From contig JAAOMT010000003.1 in assembly GCA_016748015.1 (NCBI GenBank), positions 138,922 through 202,921 on the forward strand: a stretch of DNA of 64,000 nucleotides, in the 5' to 3' direction. Origin of the DNA: Geosiphon pyriformis. Its lineage: Eukaryota; Glomeromycota; Glomeromycetes; Archaeosporales; Geosiphonaceae. Numbering within the stretch: position 1 is the first letter of the stretch; the number at the start of each line of letters is the position of its first letter. A program made the translations under genes and the position numbers. Of the stretch, positions 11,571 to 24,162 are shown piece after piece. Below the pieces are notes generated by a model. That model had not been told where the DNA came from and ran no database searches. It saw only the letters and a program-made list of their open reading frames with translations.

Positions 11571-13575
11571 TTCTTTCAGAGTTAATTGAATTGCGGTTTT
11601 AGTCATAAATGATTGCAATTTTTGAACAATTTGACAATTAATTAAAAATTAGTGGAAATTAAAAGCCACAATATTGTAAATTTCTTGGTAACTTTCCTAG
11701 TATTATAATCACCTGTTAATAATTCTGTCCCCATTTTTTTTTTGGTTTGTAAATAAAAAAAGTTTTCTTCTGATTTTAGTGCCTTTTAATTTGTAGATAA
11801 TTTAATTTGAATTCTATCATCACACACAATATGCAGTTGGTTTTTCAAGTTATGAATTATGCAATAAATTTATGCTTTTAATATTTTGTCTTTTTATTCA
11901 GTCAAGCCAAGTTTTAAGGTTTCAAAATATATGAGAAAAATAATTTCTCCTTTTTAAATTCTATTATGTTAAATTCTATGATTTTTATGCTTTTAATAAA
12001 TATTATTACTCAATTTTAATTTAGTTTTCATTTTTACTTTTTAAAAAAATAAAATCCATTTTGATATTTAAATTGATTGGGAATTTTCCTAATTTCATAA
12101 AAGTCACGCTGTTTATATGCTTTATAAAATTCAGAACCGAAGTTATATGTGCGAAAAAAAATTGGGCAAAATTAAATTAAATTCGTTCCAGGAACGCTTT
12201 CAAAAATCTTAAGATTCACACTTATGATTTATTGCAGAATACCATTCAGTTTAAGGTTCTTTCAGGTAAGTCAGCTCAGTTACTGTTCAAAATAATTTTA
12301 AAACCATTTTTTCAACTGGCTACGTAATTATTCAAAAAACAAAAAAATTCCACTCTGGTATGAGTTTACACAGCTAAAAGCATTGAAAAGATTTTTTTTA
12401 TATTCACATTGAACAAATAATTGGTAGAGCTGAAACATATCCTAGTGAGGTTCATATGTGTGTGCGTTCGATTGAAAATCAAGAGTCTGTTTCCAACTGT
12501 TGGAAATCACGAAAAGAAATCTAATTCAATTAATAACTCCTTTCATTACTGAATTTTCAAATAAAAATTTATAACTATGAATAATGCATCTAGAATTGGG
12601 TTTTTCTTCAGGTAAATCGATAGTTTTCGAGAGGCTTACAACTAGTAAATTGCAACCACATTCATCAATCATGTAAACTCAAAAAAAATTTGACTTTTGA
12701 AAATACAGAAAAATTTTTTTAGATTTTGTGTTCATGCAAGCAGCATATGATTCCAAATAAGAAAATTTTAAATTTTTCTCAAAGAGTAATTTCAAATTTT
12801 CTAACCAGTTATATTTTTTTTAATTTATTGTAATGTGAGACAATTCCTAAATTTGCTGTAAAATTCACAAAAATTTTTACCAATTTTATTATAACATCTA
12901 TAAAAATGTTAAATTTTATGAATTTTAATGAAAATTTTGTTCTCAATCTATCTTTCGAAAAATATTTGTTTTGATATTTTAATAACCAATTTCAAGATTT
13001 GCAATTTTCGGTTTAATAAATTACCAAAATTATTATTTCCAGCTTTAAAACAAATTTCAATTTCATTAATTTTTAATTTATTAAAACTTTTTAAATCATA
13101 ATAATGTAAAAATTAATATTTTACGAATTTATGAATCTTGATATTTTAAACTAAATTTCGAAATATATGATATCTTATATAAGTAAAATTTTTATGTTTT
13201 ATTCTTACTATTGAACTTATTTAAATTTTAAGTTATACATATACTTTAATTTTGCCTGTTAAATAGTTTTTATAAATTATTTGACTTGCATATATGCTGT
13301 AATATTATACACAATAACTTTTATTTTTGAAACCAAATTGCAAAAATAATATTAAAAATAAATATCATTTAAGTTTAATATTAAATAAAATACTATTTTG
13401 TTTTGCTCATATTTTATGAAACTTGCGAAAACATTTCTATATCCTTTCAACTAAAAGTCATTCAACTTGCATAGGAATAAGTTAAATTAAGCAAATATTT
13501 GTAAAAATAACCTATTATCAACATTTTAATTGATAAAGTTTATTCACAAAAAATGAATTTATAAAATCATTATAT
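11571..13575. other. 3' flank of the WGR gene, then A/T-rich DNA
   Basis: Contains the probable 3' UTR (AATAAA at 11752). I see no further gene. A/T tracts become dense from about 12.7 kb. Confidence 0.5.
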
Positions 13576-15555
13576 TTAATTTTGTATTACTAAACAAACT
13601 ACTACTAATAAGTATTTAATAAATTAATACTATTTAATTTAATGTTTTCAATGAATTCTTTTTTATAAAAAAACAATATATAGCTTTTTATTATTAATTA
13701 TTTGACTTAATAACAGATTATTTACTCTTAATATTCAGTTGTAGTTAACTTGACTCTTATTTATTTATTAATTTTATAAAATTATTACTTTAAGAAAAAC
13801 CAAATATGATAAAAATATTTTTATAAATCCCAAAGTTTAAATTACTTGGCTTTAAATCATAAAATTATTTTTTCTGGTTTTCAAAGTAAATTTACAAAAC
13901 TTAAATGTTCAAAAATATTATTTTTAATTAATTAATTATTTTGTTTATTATTATATGTTTAACCTGTTGGGCAACTGGCTATAACACTTATAACTTTGTT
14001 TTTTAAAATTAATGATAAAACTAAAATTAACTTGTTTTTTTGAAAACTCAACTTCAAAAATTAATTGTAATAAAAAATATTTTTGAGTAGTCTTGTTATC
14101 TTAAATAAAATTTAAAAAAACTTGTATATATTTTGCTAATAGTTTATATATGCTTTTTTTTAAGAAAAAATTCCCAAAATTAAAATAGACTTGTGTTTTA
14201 TCAAATATATACTTTGGGCTTTCAAAATCAAACCGTATATAGTGACCTAAGAGTTTTCATTTAAGATGAGATTTCAGCAGTAACCATCTTTTTGACCATT
14301 ATTATTTCTTTTTAATTAATCACTATTTTTTTGATTCCAATTGTTTAAGACAATTTTAACTCAAGTTTAATTAAATAAAGAAAAAAAATATTATTTTGAA
14401 TCTTACAAACAACTTGAAACCCTAGCATGCATTGCATATTGTAAGCATCAATCCCATCTTTGTTAAATATACCAATCCTAATAAGATCGGTACAAAGATT
14501 ATAAAAATTATCCGCTTCTTCTTGCACTTTAATCTCCCCATGTCCTCTACTAGAAACCCAAGATAACTGATCAATAGTGTTTATTATTGCATCAGGTTGT
14601 CTTGCCCTGCCTGTTAATTTTCTCGCCTTTGATCCAGGTGCCTCTCTATTTGACCTGTAATTTTTTTATAGTTTAAAGAGGGTATATATTGAATTTTGGA
14701 ACGATAATTAATTAAAAAACTTACCAACGCAAAAAGACATCACGATCTGGATCTGCGACAATTGAATTCAAAACTGGATCGATATATGTATTACAAAGTT
14801 CAAATTCCCCAACTGAACTTTTCGACGTAAATTCAGGAACTTTTTCTATGCTAATAATAGAAATAAAAAAGGTTATATGATATAAAAACTTTTTGTTTCA
14901 TAATTCAATACAATCTTACATATTTTTAATGGCTTTTAAAATGGACATTTCTCCATAAGAACAACCAATTGTAAACGTTTGAAGCTCTTCTATTGCAGTA
15001 TTTCTTGTAATCTTGCCCTGCTGCAATCGCTGTAAAAAAAAAAATTTTTATTATTATAAAAAAACCTTAACTTTAAATAAAATAAATAATACCTTAAAAA
15101 TTGGTGTAAGCTTTGTTAAAATTTCAGAATTAAATTCTGCTTCTTGTTCAGTAAATTTCTGCAACATTTCTTTATGCATCATTTCTAATAATTCTAGACC
15201 AAAAATTTCAACCATTAATGGACAATATTGTCTTAGTTTTAATAAAAGAATGTGCGACACTGACCTATAAAATAAAGTAAATACAATTAGACTTTATAAT
15301 TACTTAACAAATTAAAAAAATTAAAATACTTACAATATTTGCGGCACGTGACTCTTTACAAAAAGCCCTTTTGTCATCGCTAACTTTAATGATTTCTCTT
15401 TGAATTGATACCATTTTTCTGAAATATCAATTTTATTTATAACCCATCTAGATCCTTGTCGAGGTAAAGATTCCAATTGCAATTCCTCCACATCATTAAT
15501 TATGATTGGACAATCAAACGACGTAATTTCGGTCTCTGTATCTGCTTCAATTATC
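13576..15555 (-). repeat. Left arm of long inverted duplication
   Basis: This segment reappears in inverted orientation at 24163-25813. Both coding exons and the A/T-rich flank are shared, and the exact match ends abruptly at 15555, inside an exon. Sequence identity is high but not perfect, with small indels. Confidence 0.9.
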
Positions 15556-15557
15556 AA
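14407..15557 (-). pseudogene. Nuclease-like repeat-family gene, 5'-truncated copy
   Basis: Five consecutive coding segments join in phase across GT-AG introns on the minus strand: 15557-15334, 15264-15093, 15029-14920, 14850-14725 and 14654-14407. Together they read as one protein of about 290 residues without a stop. The first exon is cut at 15557 where homology to the other copy ends, so no start codon survives. The last segments contain a SRGHGEIKVQEEAD block; the G-E-x-K core is compatible with a PD-(D/E)XK-type nuclease fold. Proteins of this layout are abundant repeat-family members in Mucoromycota genomes; that link is recalled, not searched. After 14407 the frame runs into A/T-rich DNA and the C-terminus is not found. 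Possibly mobile-element derived. Confidence 0.65.
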
Positions 15558-15559
15558 AT

Positions 15560-17470
15560 ATTTTATATTTAAAAACTTAATTCAATAAGAATATAATATA
15601 ACTATAATATTAAATTTTAATAAAACAAAGTAATTAATATGTTATATATTTATTTGTTAAATAATTTTTTTTATTATATTGGTTTTAAACAAAAGAACCA
15701 ATAAAATACTTTTCAATTGTTAAATTTTTATTTTTAATTCGAAATTTTCAATTTATACTGCTTGTTTTATTATTAAAAAACGTTTATCTTTAATTTATTT
15801 TTTTACATATTTTTAGTTAATTTTTATTAAAAAATAAAAAAATTTACTAGAATTTTACTTAAAATCTTATATAAAAAATTTTTATATTATTATTTTGTAT
15901 TAAGTAATTATTATAAGTTTGTTAATACTTAGTTATTGCATTTTTTTAATAAAATATTGATTTAAAACTTTATAAATTACATAATATAAAACATTTAAAT
16001 TATTAGATTTAAGACAAAAATGAAAATACTTTTTTTAAAAATTAACTAAAAAATAGGTTTTAATTGTTACTTTGAAACAATTAAGATAAATTCACTTTAA
16101 AATTTATCAAGTATGTAATAATAAAAAAACAATAATAAATATAATTAAAAAAATTAATTAACTTATTAATAGCTATAACTTAAAATTATAATACTTTTAA
16201 AATAATTATTAAATGAAAAAAAGGTTTATTTTTTTCTTAAAAATAACAAAGCTAAAAATATTAAATTTAACAAATTTTTTAACATATATAGATTTTATAA
16301 TAGGTTAAATTATAGACTTTATTTTGGAACTTTTGTATTTTTGTTTCAAAAATCAACAGATTGTAATTATATTATAATATCTGAATCAAAAAAAGAACTA
16401 AAAATTTTTTTGTTAAGAAGTATAAAGTTATTTAAATTAAAAAAAAATAAGTTTAATTTTATTATGTATTTTTTAAAGATTGTATAATAAAAAATTTTAT
16501 TGGCAGAATATTTTATAGTCTATTATTTTAAGCCTTAAAATAAAGTTAAATAATAGGATTTTTTATTTTAGCATTAGAAATTATAAGTTAATTTAACAAA
16601 AAAAAGATATTTTGAATTTTAGATTTTTTTACAGACTAAAACTATAAAACACTCTTTTGCTAAATAATATTAAAATATAAGTTTTAATTGCATATTTGTG
16701 TTTTTTTGCTAATTAAAGTTAAAAACTTTAGATAGTATTTTGGTTTTTTAATATTGATAATATAAAAAATATTTTTAATAATTATTCAACATAAAAGTTT
16801 TAAGAGACTTAAAAAAAATAAAAAATTCTTAAACAAAATATAATCTTAGCTTAAAATAATAAATTTTTAAAAAACAGATTTCTATTAAACATTAAATCAT
16901 TTTTTGTATATTTAAAACTATCAGTAACATCATATTTTTGCTTTGTTTCAAAAATCTCATTTTTGTATTTTAGAAATTTTTTTTTGAATTAAATATAACT
17001 GAATCAGTAAATTTAATGTTAATATTACAAAAAACAAATACAAAACTATTACCTTAATTAAATGAAAGTTATTAAATATTCAATTCATTTAAAGCTTAAT
17101 ATAATAATTATCTATAAAACAATAAATATCTTGGGATGTTAATAGTTAAATTATTATATTAAAAAAACTTTATACAAAAAATACATTAAATATTTTATAT
17201 TATATGTAAGAAAATCTAATTTCATATACAATTAGACATATTTTTTATACAAATACATATAAAAGTATTATATATATCTCAAAAATTTCTTATATTTTAC
17301 AATATATTTTAATATACATTATAGTTTTCTGTATATATTTTATTTATTACATGTGTAATCTATAATTTTTTAAACAAATACCAAATACCAAATAAAAATT
17401 TTATATTTTTTATATATCTTTAATATATTTGAATAAGGTAAATTTTTTTATGCAAAATTTAATATTAAAA
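15560..17470. other. A/T desert, no gene seen
   Basis: Almost pure A/T with only short random frames. Confidence 0.7.
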
Positions 17471-17743
17471 TACACCTCTATAAGTGCACGCCTTTGGGGC
17501 CAACTATATTTATGCATTTAGAGAGAGTATGAATTTAAAGAATAGCCAAGAATTGTTTCACAGTAAATGTAAGCTGTGCACTTTTACATGTTACTAGGGA
17601 CCAAGCCAATCAAAACAATCTGAAACTTCTAGGTTATTATTATACAATCGTTATGTGCATGCATTTATAGAGAGTATTCTAGTATACTTGAAACTCAGAA
17701 TCATTTGCACATGCAGATGTGCACTTAGAGAGGTATCACTGTA
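17471..17743. mobile_element. Pogo/Tc1-mariner-like MITE
   Basis: The ends are related inverted repeats: TACACCTCTATAAGTGCAC on the left, and the reverse complement of GTGCACTTAGAGAGGTATCA on the right. Words of the type ACCTCTCTAAGTGCAC are typical of pogo/Tigger-type termini. The interior (about 270 bp) has no coding capacity. A diverged relative lies inverted at 58428-58578. Confidence 0.65.
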
Positions 17744-17934
17744 TATATATATTAGTGAAATTGAAGATAAAATATGAATTAAAGTTTACTAGTCATACAT
17801 TATATTGAAATCTAATCAAAACTAAAGATAAAAATATAGATTAAAAAAATTTTACAATTTCATAATTTATGTTATCTAAGATTTAATCAGATAAAAACCA
17901 ATGTATTAACCAATTAGAGGAAAGAATTTCATGT

Positions 17935-18620
17935 AAAAATCTTTTATAGAGGTTTTCCGTTACGCAAAATAGTAAAAACCCTTTTGCCAATGACGAAACC
18001 CTCTTTCGTTTGCCAAGAGGTTTTTCCGACAGCTCTATTATGCACAGGTAAGTATACTACTCACGTTCGTGCTTTTTAGAAGAATCAGAATCATTAACGG
18101 ATTTTATTTCTTAGAATCTGGCGCAACTTGAAAGTGCATATCAAACAAATAAGAAAAAAACGAACTGTGGATCAGCATTTGGGAACGATTATTTCGACTG
18201 ATTGTATCCACAGGTACGAAGTGGTATTTTATCATGTATACTCCAGATGGTATATACTCTACAAGTGGCAGCGAGTACCAAATTAATCTGACGAAATCCG
18301 CAGTCAAAGAAAATCCTGAATTACTTTTAAGTTACATGAAAAGGGTAATTGCTATTATTGTTGGGTTGTTAAAGGATCTGGTTAGTGTTGATAATTCTCC
18401 GGCTAGCAAGAGTGCTAGAATTAAAAAACCTTATCAAAAAGTTACAGGTATCGAAACAGATAGGTGTTGTTTACTTTCGGACAAAGTCCCGATTTTTTGC
18501 GTAGTGAGGCACACGCTACCATTGTATTTGATAAAAGTGATCAGCGTTACAAATTGTAACGCGCACGTGATTTTTAATTTTTTAATATTTAGTGTTATTC
18601 AATCATGACATCGGAGCTTG
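17935..18620 (+). pseudogene. Fragmented unrecognised coding remnant
   Basis: Several open pieces with plausible splice signals (donor after CACAG near 18050, acceptor near 18114) can be read on the plus strand, the longest from 18234. It includes conserved-looking text such as KENPELLLSYMKRVIA, but the pieces do not join in one phase. I cannot assign a family. Less A/T-rich than its surroundings, so it is likely former coding sequence. Confidence 0.35.
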
Positions 18621-18780
18621 AATTATTTGAAGCTGAGAATGCCGAGATTCCTGAACTTAACAAGAAGTTGATAAAGTTTACCGATTGAGATTGAGATGGT
18701 GAGCTTAAGGCTGATATACACGTTTACCGACAAGTTTTCCGGGATATTTAGATGTGGTTGTGAATTCTGCTTAACAACAT
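18604..18780 (+). pseudogene. Remnant of Glu/Ala-rich coiled-coil repeat protein
   Basis: An ATG at 18604 opens MTSELELFEAENAEIPELNK and then a stop after about 27 residues. The ELEAENAEIPEL phrase is characteristic of coiled-coil proteins that are very numerous in Rhizophagus (recalled knowledge). Further text in another frame follows, consistent with a frameshifted relic. Confidence 0.45.
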
Positions 18781-18940
18781 AGCCGAAATTATTCAATTCA
18801 GCTCTTTCTTCATTCAAAAAGAAATTATAATAGGAACGCCAGCCGAAATTGTTTCGGGGGATTGCAGCCACATTTTTATTCTCATAAAAAGAGGTCATGT
18901 TTTATTCTGATAAATTTCAAATTATCGTTAACTTCAAAGG

Positions 18941-19429
18941 ATGAAAGAAACCATGAGACGAAATTTTTATTTTGTAGTTATTTTATTAGTTACGATCTCA
19001 ATGATCAATCCTATTCCACTAGATTTCTATACTTCAGCATCTCCTTCTACCTCACAATCATTTACTCCTTTGTTTGAACCATGCAATGGTGTTCCTCGGC
19101 CCGATTTTATCACTGTAACAACCGAACCTGAAACTTTCGCTGGTGGAGAAAAAATAAAAATTACTGCTAAGGGAATCGCAGATAAAATTATCAGCTCAGC
19201 CACGCTTTATGCTGGATTTTCCGATGCTAAAAATGATGACATAGGTTCTATTTCTAAAAATCTTTGTCATCATTTGGAAGGAGGACAAAGTTGTCCGATT
19301 GCACCAAGAATAAAATTCAGTGTATCAACACACGTAAGAGCACCACGCTCTATTATTGGTACCGCTTTTGTTATTAGTATTGTAGAAGGATCCAAACAAT
19401 TATTCTGTGCAATAGCTCGTTTGGATTAA
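18941..19429 (+). CDS. Secreted ML-domain (MD-2-like) lipid-binding protein
   Basis: A single-exon gene of 162 residues. The N-terminus (residues 1-25) has two arginines followed by a hydrophobic stretch, FVVILLVTISM, a good signal peptide. After a Ser/Thr/Pro-rich linker (30-45) comes an ML-type beta-sandwich domain (about 47-162) with PCNGVPRPDFITVTTEP at its start, a GGEKIKITAKG strand pair, and four cysteines at 48, 109, 118 and 156. Family members such as NPC2 and fungal phosphatidylglycerol/phosphatidylinositol transfer proteins bind sterols or phospholipids in the vacuole lumen or outside the cell. The ligand cannot be told from sequence. The gene sits between the two arms of a long inverted duplication but is itself intact. 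Confidence 0.9.
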   Translation: MKETMRRNFYFVVILLVTISMINPIPLDFYTSASPSTSQSFTPLFEPCNGVPRPDFITVTTEPETFAGGEKIKITAKGIADKIISSATLYAGFSDAKNDDIGSISKNLCHHLEGGQSCPIAPRIKFSVSTHVRAPRSIIGTAFVISIVEGSKQLFCAIARLD

Positions 19430-22400
19430 ACATAAGAATTTTTAAATGGTTGAGGGAGTTCGTTTACAATAAGCTTAGTTTGAGTTTTTCCATTCATTAA
19501 AAGTCGTCAGATTCATTTTAATAATTTCATTTCTCTTGTTATTTGTTTGTTTTATTTTTCTCTTATTCCCTTAAATTTATTGTTTGCATCATCTAAAAGT
19601 GATATATTCGTAATTTTTATGGGCTCATACACATTGCGAGATTATTTGGAGTGACCACTTTGGTTTTTAGTAATGCGTGAAATGGGATCTTTATGCATTC
19701 ATTTTACGTGTTACCAATTATTAATACAAAATAATAATACCTGCTTTCCACTCGGTTTTAAAAAAATTTAATAAAACTATTGAACATGGTTTCTTTCTTT
19801 TTCAATGAAAGAAAAAGACAAGAAATCTGAAAATCCGGGGCTTTTTTTGGATCTTTCAAATTATTCTCAAGCCGACCATTTTTCGAGTTTAAATTTTCTA
19901 ATGGGACAAATGCTAAAGCTATTATATCACAATACAATTGTATTATAAATCTATATTACTTTTCAATGCTGTCTAATAAAAAAAATTTTAGATTAAGAAA
20001 TATACAGTACCAACTTTTCATCTTTCTAGTCTCCTTAACACACAAATAGATCAATTGCTCTAGTAATTGACATTTTTGTAACAAAGTATATACGTCATCT
20101 GATATAAAAAGCAAAAAGGATAAAAAATAAGTAATTAAAAGTGATTTTGCTTAATGTTGACATAAGAAAGGAACATAAACAACAGATGAAACAAAACAGA
20201 ATGTCTGTAGACTTGTTCACTAAAATTTTAATATTCTGGATAATATTATATAAAAGACAGCCAAATGTTTAATTTTGCTAAGAACAATATAAATTCATTA
20301 TGCTTTATTAAAATTACTCATATTTTTTTATACAACATTTATATTGTTTGGATAATATTTTATTAATTGTTAGAGTCTTTTAAATTGAATTTCTTAAATG
20401 TAACTTTGTTTAAATATATCTTAAAAATGTATAATTTGTGGTATTACATGTTTGTTTTATTAATATGTTCAATTTACATAATTTACCAAGTATTTACTTT
20501 ACATGTATTATCTATAATGATAACTAAGATTTTATATTGTGTTTTAATCTTCAAGAATTATGTATAAATCAACAAAATTTCTAAAAAATAATAAATTTAA
20601 AAGGCGAAATAAGCTGACTAATTTTTATTTATAACTGAATAAATAATACTATTTAATTTTAAAATATTACTTTAATTTTTAATTGTATTTATCTTTTTTT
20701 TTAATATTTTTACCTATTTTTGAAGATATTTACCAAACTCAATTTCTGAAATATAAGATAAATTATTCTTTTTATTCTTTGTTTTTGTAGATTGTAGATT
20801 GTTATTTTTTTTCTTTGAAATTTTATCCATTATTATATTTATAATTTTATTTGTTATTTTATTTAATAACTTAGTATTATTATTATTATTAAAAATCATT
20901 TGAATTAAAATAGTTTTAAAAAAATCAATGATATTTGTAAGTTATATTAGTTTGTAGTTTGCTTATATTAAATGCTTTTAATGTTAAAAATATATAACTG
21001 GTTATTAAAACAATTACTTATTGCCAAATAATTATGTTAATTTGTTTAAATAAAATTCATACAACTTTATAATTGTTTAATTAAAACAGTATTATAAATA
21101 CCAAAAATTTTATATTTTATTAATTTCAACTTATTAGTTAAATTATTAATATAATTTTAATAAGTCAAAACATTATTTTTAAATTAATAATAAGTTGTAA
21201 TATTAAAAGATATTTTTTTAAATAAAAATTATTAAACTTGCAAATAATACACTTTGGTTTTTTTTGTCTGTTCATATATAATAATAATAACTTAATTAAT
21301 TTTTAAAAGTAAAATATTTAATATTAAAAACCATAAATCAAAATTGATTTATTTTATATATAAGATAAAAAATTATAAAAAACAATAAAATTAGTTACTT
21401 TTATCTATTTAAGTATTATTTAAGTTTTTTTATTAGTTATATTACAAAAATATTATCATAATATAATATTTAAAATAACTTTAATTAAATAAGTTTTATC
21501 TTATTAAAATATATTAAATAACATATACCACAAAGTAAAAAGCTTAACTAAATATTTAATTTGATTTTAAAATAGATTAAATTTGATAATTTTATAGATT
21601 TCTTAATAAATATAATTGTTTTCTGGCTAATATCGAGATTTATTAAAAGATAACAAAAATTTTATAGCTAAAATCCAAAAAAATACAATTATAACAGCTT
21701 ATAAAAATAAAATATAATTTTATAAACTTACTTTAAATGTTTTTTGTGTACACAAAAGAGTAATATATATATAAAATAAACTGTTTTATTTGATTTTTCA
21801 ACTGTTAAAATTGTATAAATTTTGTAATAAGTTTTAAATTGTTTATTGTATAATTAACTAACAAAAAATTGGTTATTGGTATTCTAAAAATATGTAATAA
21901 CTTTAAATTCTTGGTTAATAATTTTTTTCAATAATATTAATTTTTTAATAATATTTATATTATAAAAATTAAAAATTATTATATATTTAAATATAAATAT
22001 AAATAATATGTAATTGTATACTTATTTTATAGCTGTATAAACATTAATACTATTTGTAATAATAAAAACAACTTTGATATTTATTGTTTTTAATTCAGTA
22101 ATCATACTTTTGTTTTTATTTATAACTTTTTAATGTCTTTTATATTTAGAGCTAATATAAGCTTTTTAAACATAGGGTTTTTTTAGATAACAATATAATA
22201 ATTTTCAAAAAATATTTATTCTTAACATTTGTCCATCTATTATATACTTATTGGATCTTTTTTCAAAGCAATTTTCATAGATTTATAAGTATCATTAACA
22301 ACTTTATTCATTTAATTTTTGATGATTAAAAAGTATAAAAAGAGGATTCAAAAATTTAAAACATTGTTTTGCTTAAAATTATTGACCCAAAACAAAAATC

Positions 22401-22980
22401 ATCCACAAAAAGCTGTTATTTAAAGCAAAAGTTTGTTAAATTGTTTTTTGATCTTTATTGTCAATGGCTGGACAATATAATTATTTATTGGATCATAAGA
22501 TTCTGAATGGACTATTACTTTTTAGGATGAAAGTGAAAAAATATAATACACTTAAGGTAAGTCTTTAATTATTAATAACATTTTATTCATATTCAAATTG
22601 GTTTATTTGTAGATGATAAAACTATTACTAGCTCATCTATTTTTGCTCGTTCTTCAGCTTACATTTTTTTAAATGTTGTATAATACGATCTTTTTTGTTA
22701 GGAAAAAATTTTTTTTTCTTTCTGGTTTTCCTAAAACATCGATACAACATTTGCAAAAGGGTTTTAAATATTGGTTTTTACTATATTTTTATTTGATAAA
22801 AGAGGTAAAGGTGGCATGATTAGGGTTTTAGTAGCTCAGATCAAGGACATAAATAAAAAATGGATTTCGCTGGTTTGAAGTTACACACGCAACAATTTAT
22901 AATTGGACAAAAAAATTTTTTTCGCATTGTAAATCTTTCGCTAATAATAAAATAGCATAGCACACGTTAACAGCCTTCAA
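19430..22980. other. 3' flank of ML gene, then A/T desert
   Basis: No supported gene. A/T content rises sharply from about 20.2 kb to 22.4 kb. Short frames of Ile, Asn, Lys and Leu are compositional artefacts. Confidence 0.6.
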
Positions 22981-23316
22981 GAGTAAAATGAAGCTTGACA
23001 AAATTATCTTGGGTGACTTAATTGAATCAGGTAATTAGTACTATTAGGTGTAAAATATCAGTCTGCTCACTATACTCACTTATTGACTTAAATGTCAGAA
23101 TACTGGACATAAATCCAAAACCCATCCTTACTTTCATATCTAACACACATAAATTGTGAAAAATCTACCCAAATTTTAGAAAAAGAAAAACTCCATTCAG
23201 AATTTATTTCTGAATTAATAAAAATTTCAAAGCATTATGAATACAATGGTAAGCTGCATAAAACAGCAGTTAATGCTTTACGGGAAGTTACTGTGAGTTT
23301 GAAGAGTTAGCGGTCA

Positions 23317-23600
23317 TCCTGTTTGCGATCCTCATGCTGCGGCACCCGCGAGACCACTCAGGAAAAAACTACAAATGTTATACTGCTTGCATGATATTCC
23401 ATCAGCTAGTTTGCTGGTTTCGGCTGGCAATATGAAAGGTTTCGTCTCTGCTGATGGACATTCTGGAAATGCACATTTGTTGTCCTGTTTGCGATCCTCC
23501 ATGCTACAGCAACTGCGAGAGCCACCATTCAGGAAAAAACTACAAATGCTATACTGCTTGTATGATATTCCATCAGCTTCAGCTCTGCTGATGAAATACC
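23317..23600. repeat. Diverged tandem duplication, 166-bp period
   Basis: The word TCCTGTTTGCGATCCT occurs at 23317 and again at 23483. About 115 bases that follow match with scattered substitutions and small indels. The segment is clearly richer in G and C than its surroundings and can be read without stops over both units in one frame. Confidence 0.8.
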
Positions 23601-24162
23601 ACTAACCCCTATCATTTAGATTGATTATTCTAAAATTATTTTTTATTATAATAGGTTGACAAGAAATCAAAAGATGTGCAGAAGTTCTGGGAGCTATGAG
23701 CAAAATATGAAACTTCAAAAAAAGCGGAAATTTGTTGAGGTAAGATATTAAATCTTAATCATTATATTTATTTATTTGATGTTAACTTGAATTTTACTTA
23801 AATTTTAGGCAGAAGACAATATCGAATATCTACAAATGGGTAACAAAAGTTTACATGTTGTGCATAAATCACAAGTGTCTCTTTTGACAGCTTCAGGGAA
23901 ACGACAAGCCGGGTAAAATGTTTTTTTTAATGAAGTTTTACGATTTTCTAGTTTAATAATAAAATGAAATATATTTGATCATAGTGAAGAAAGGCTAGAA
24001 GAAGATATTTTTGAAGGTCAGTTTAATTCAAAATAGCTAAGATTGTTGAGATGTTACTTTTATTTACTAATTTAAAAAATTTACTTTGTTTTAGAAAACC
24101 CGTTTTTAACAAAAAATAGCCCTTCTAGTCCTTCGCCAGTTTTACAATCACCACCATTTCAA

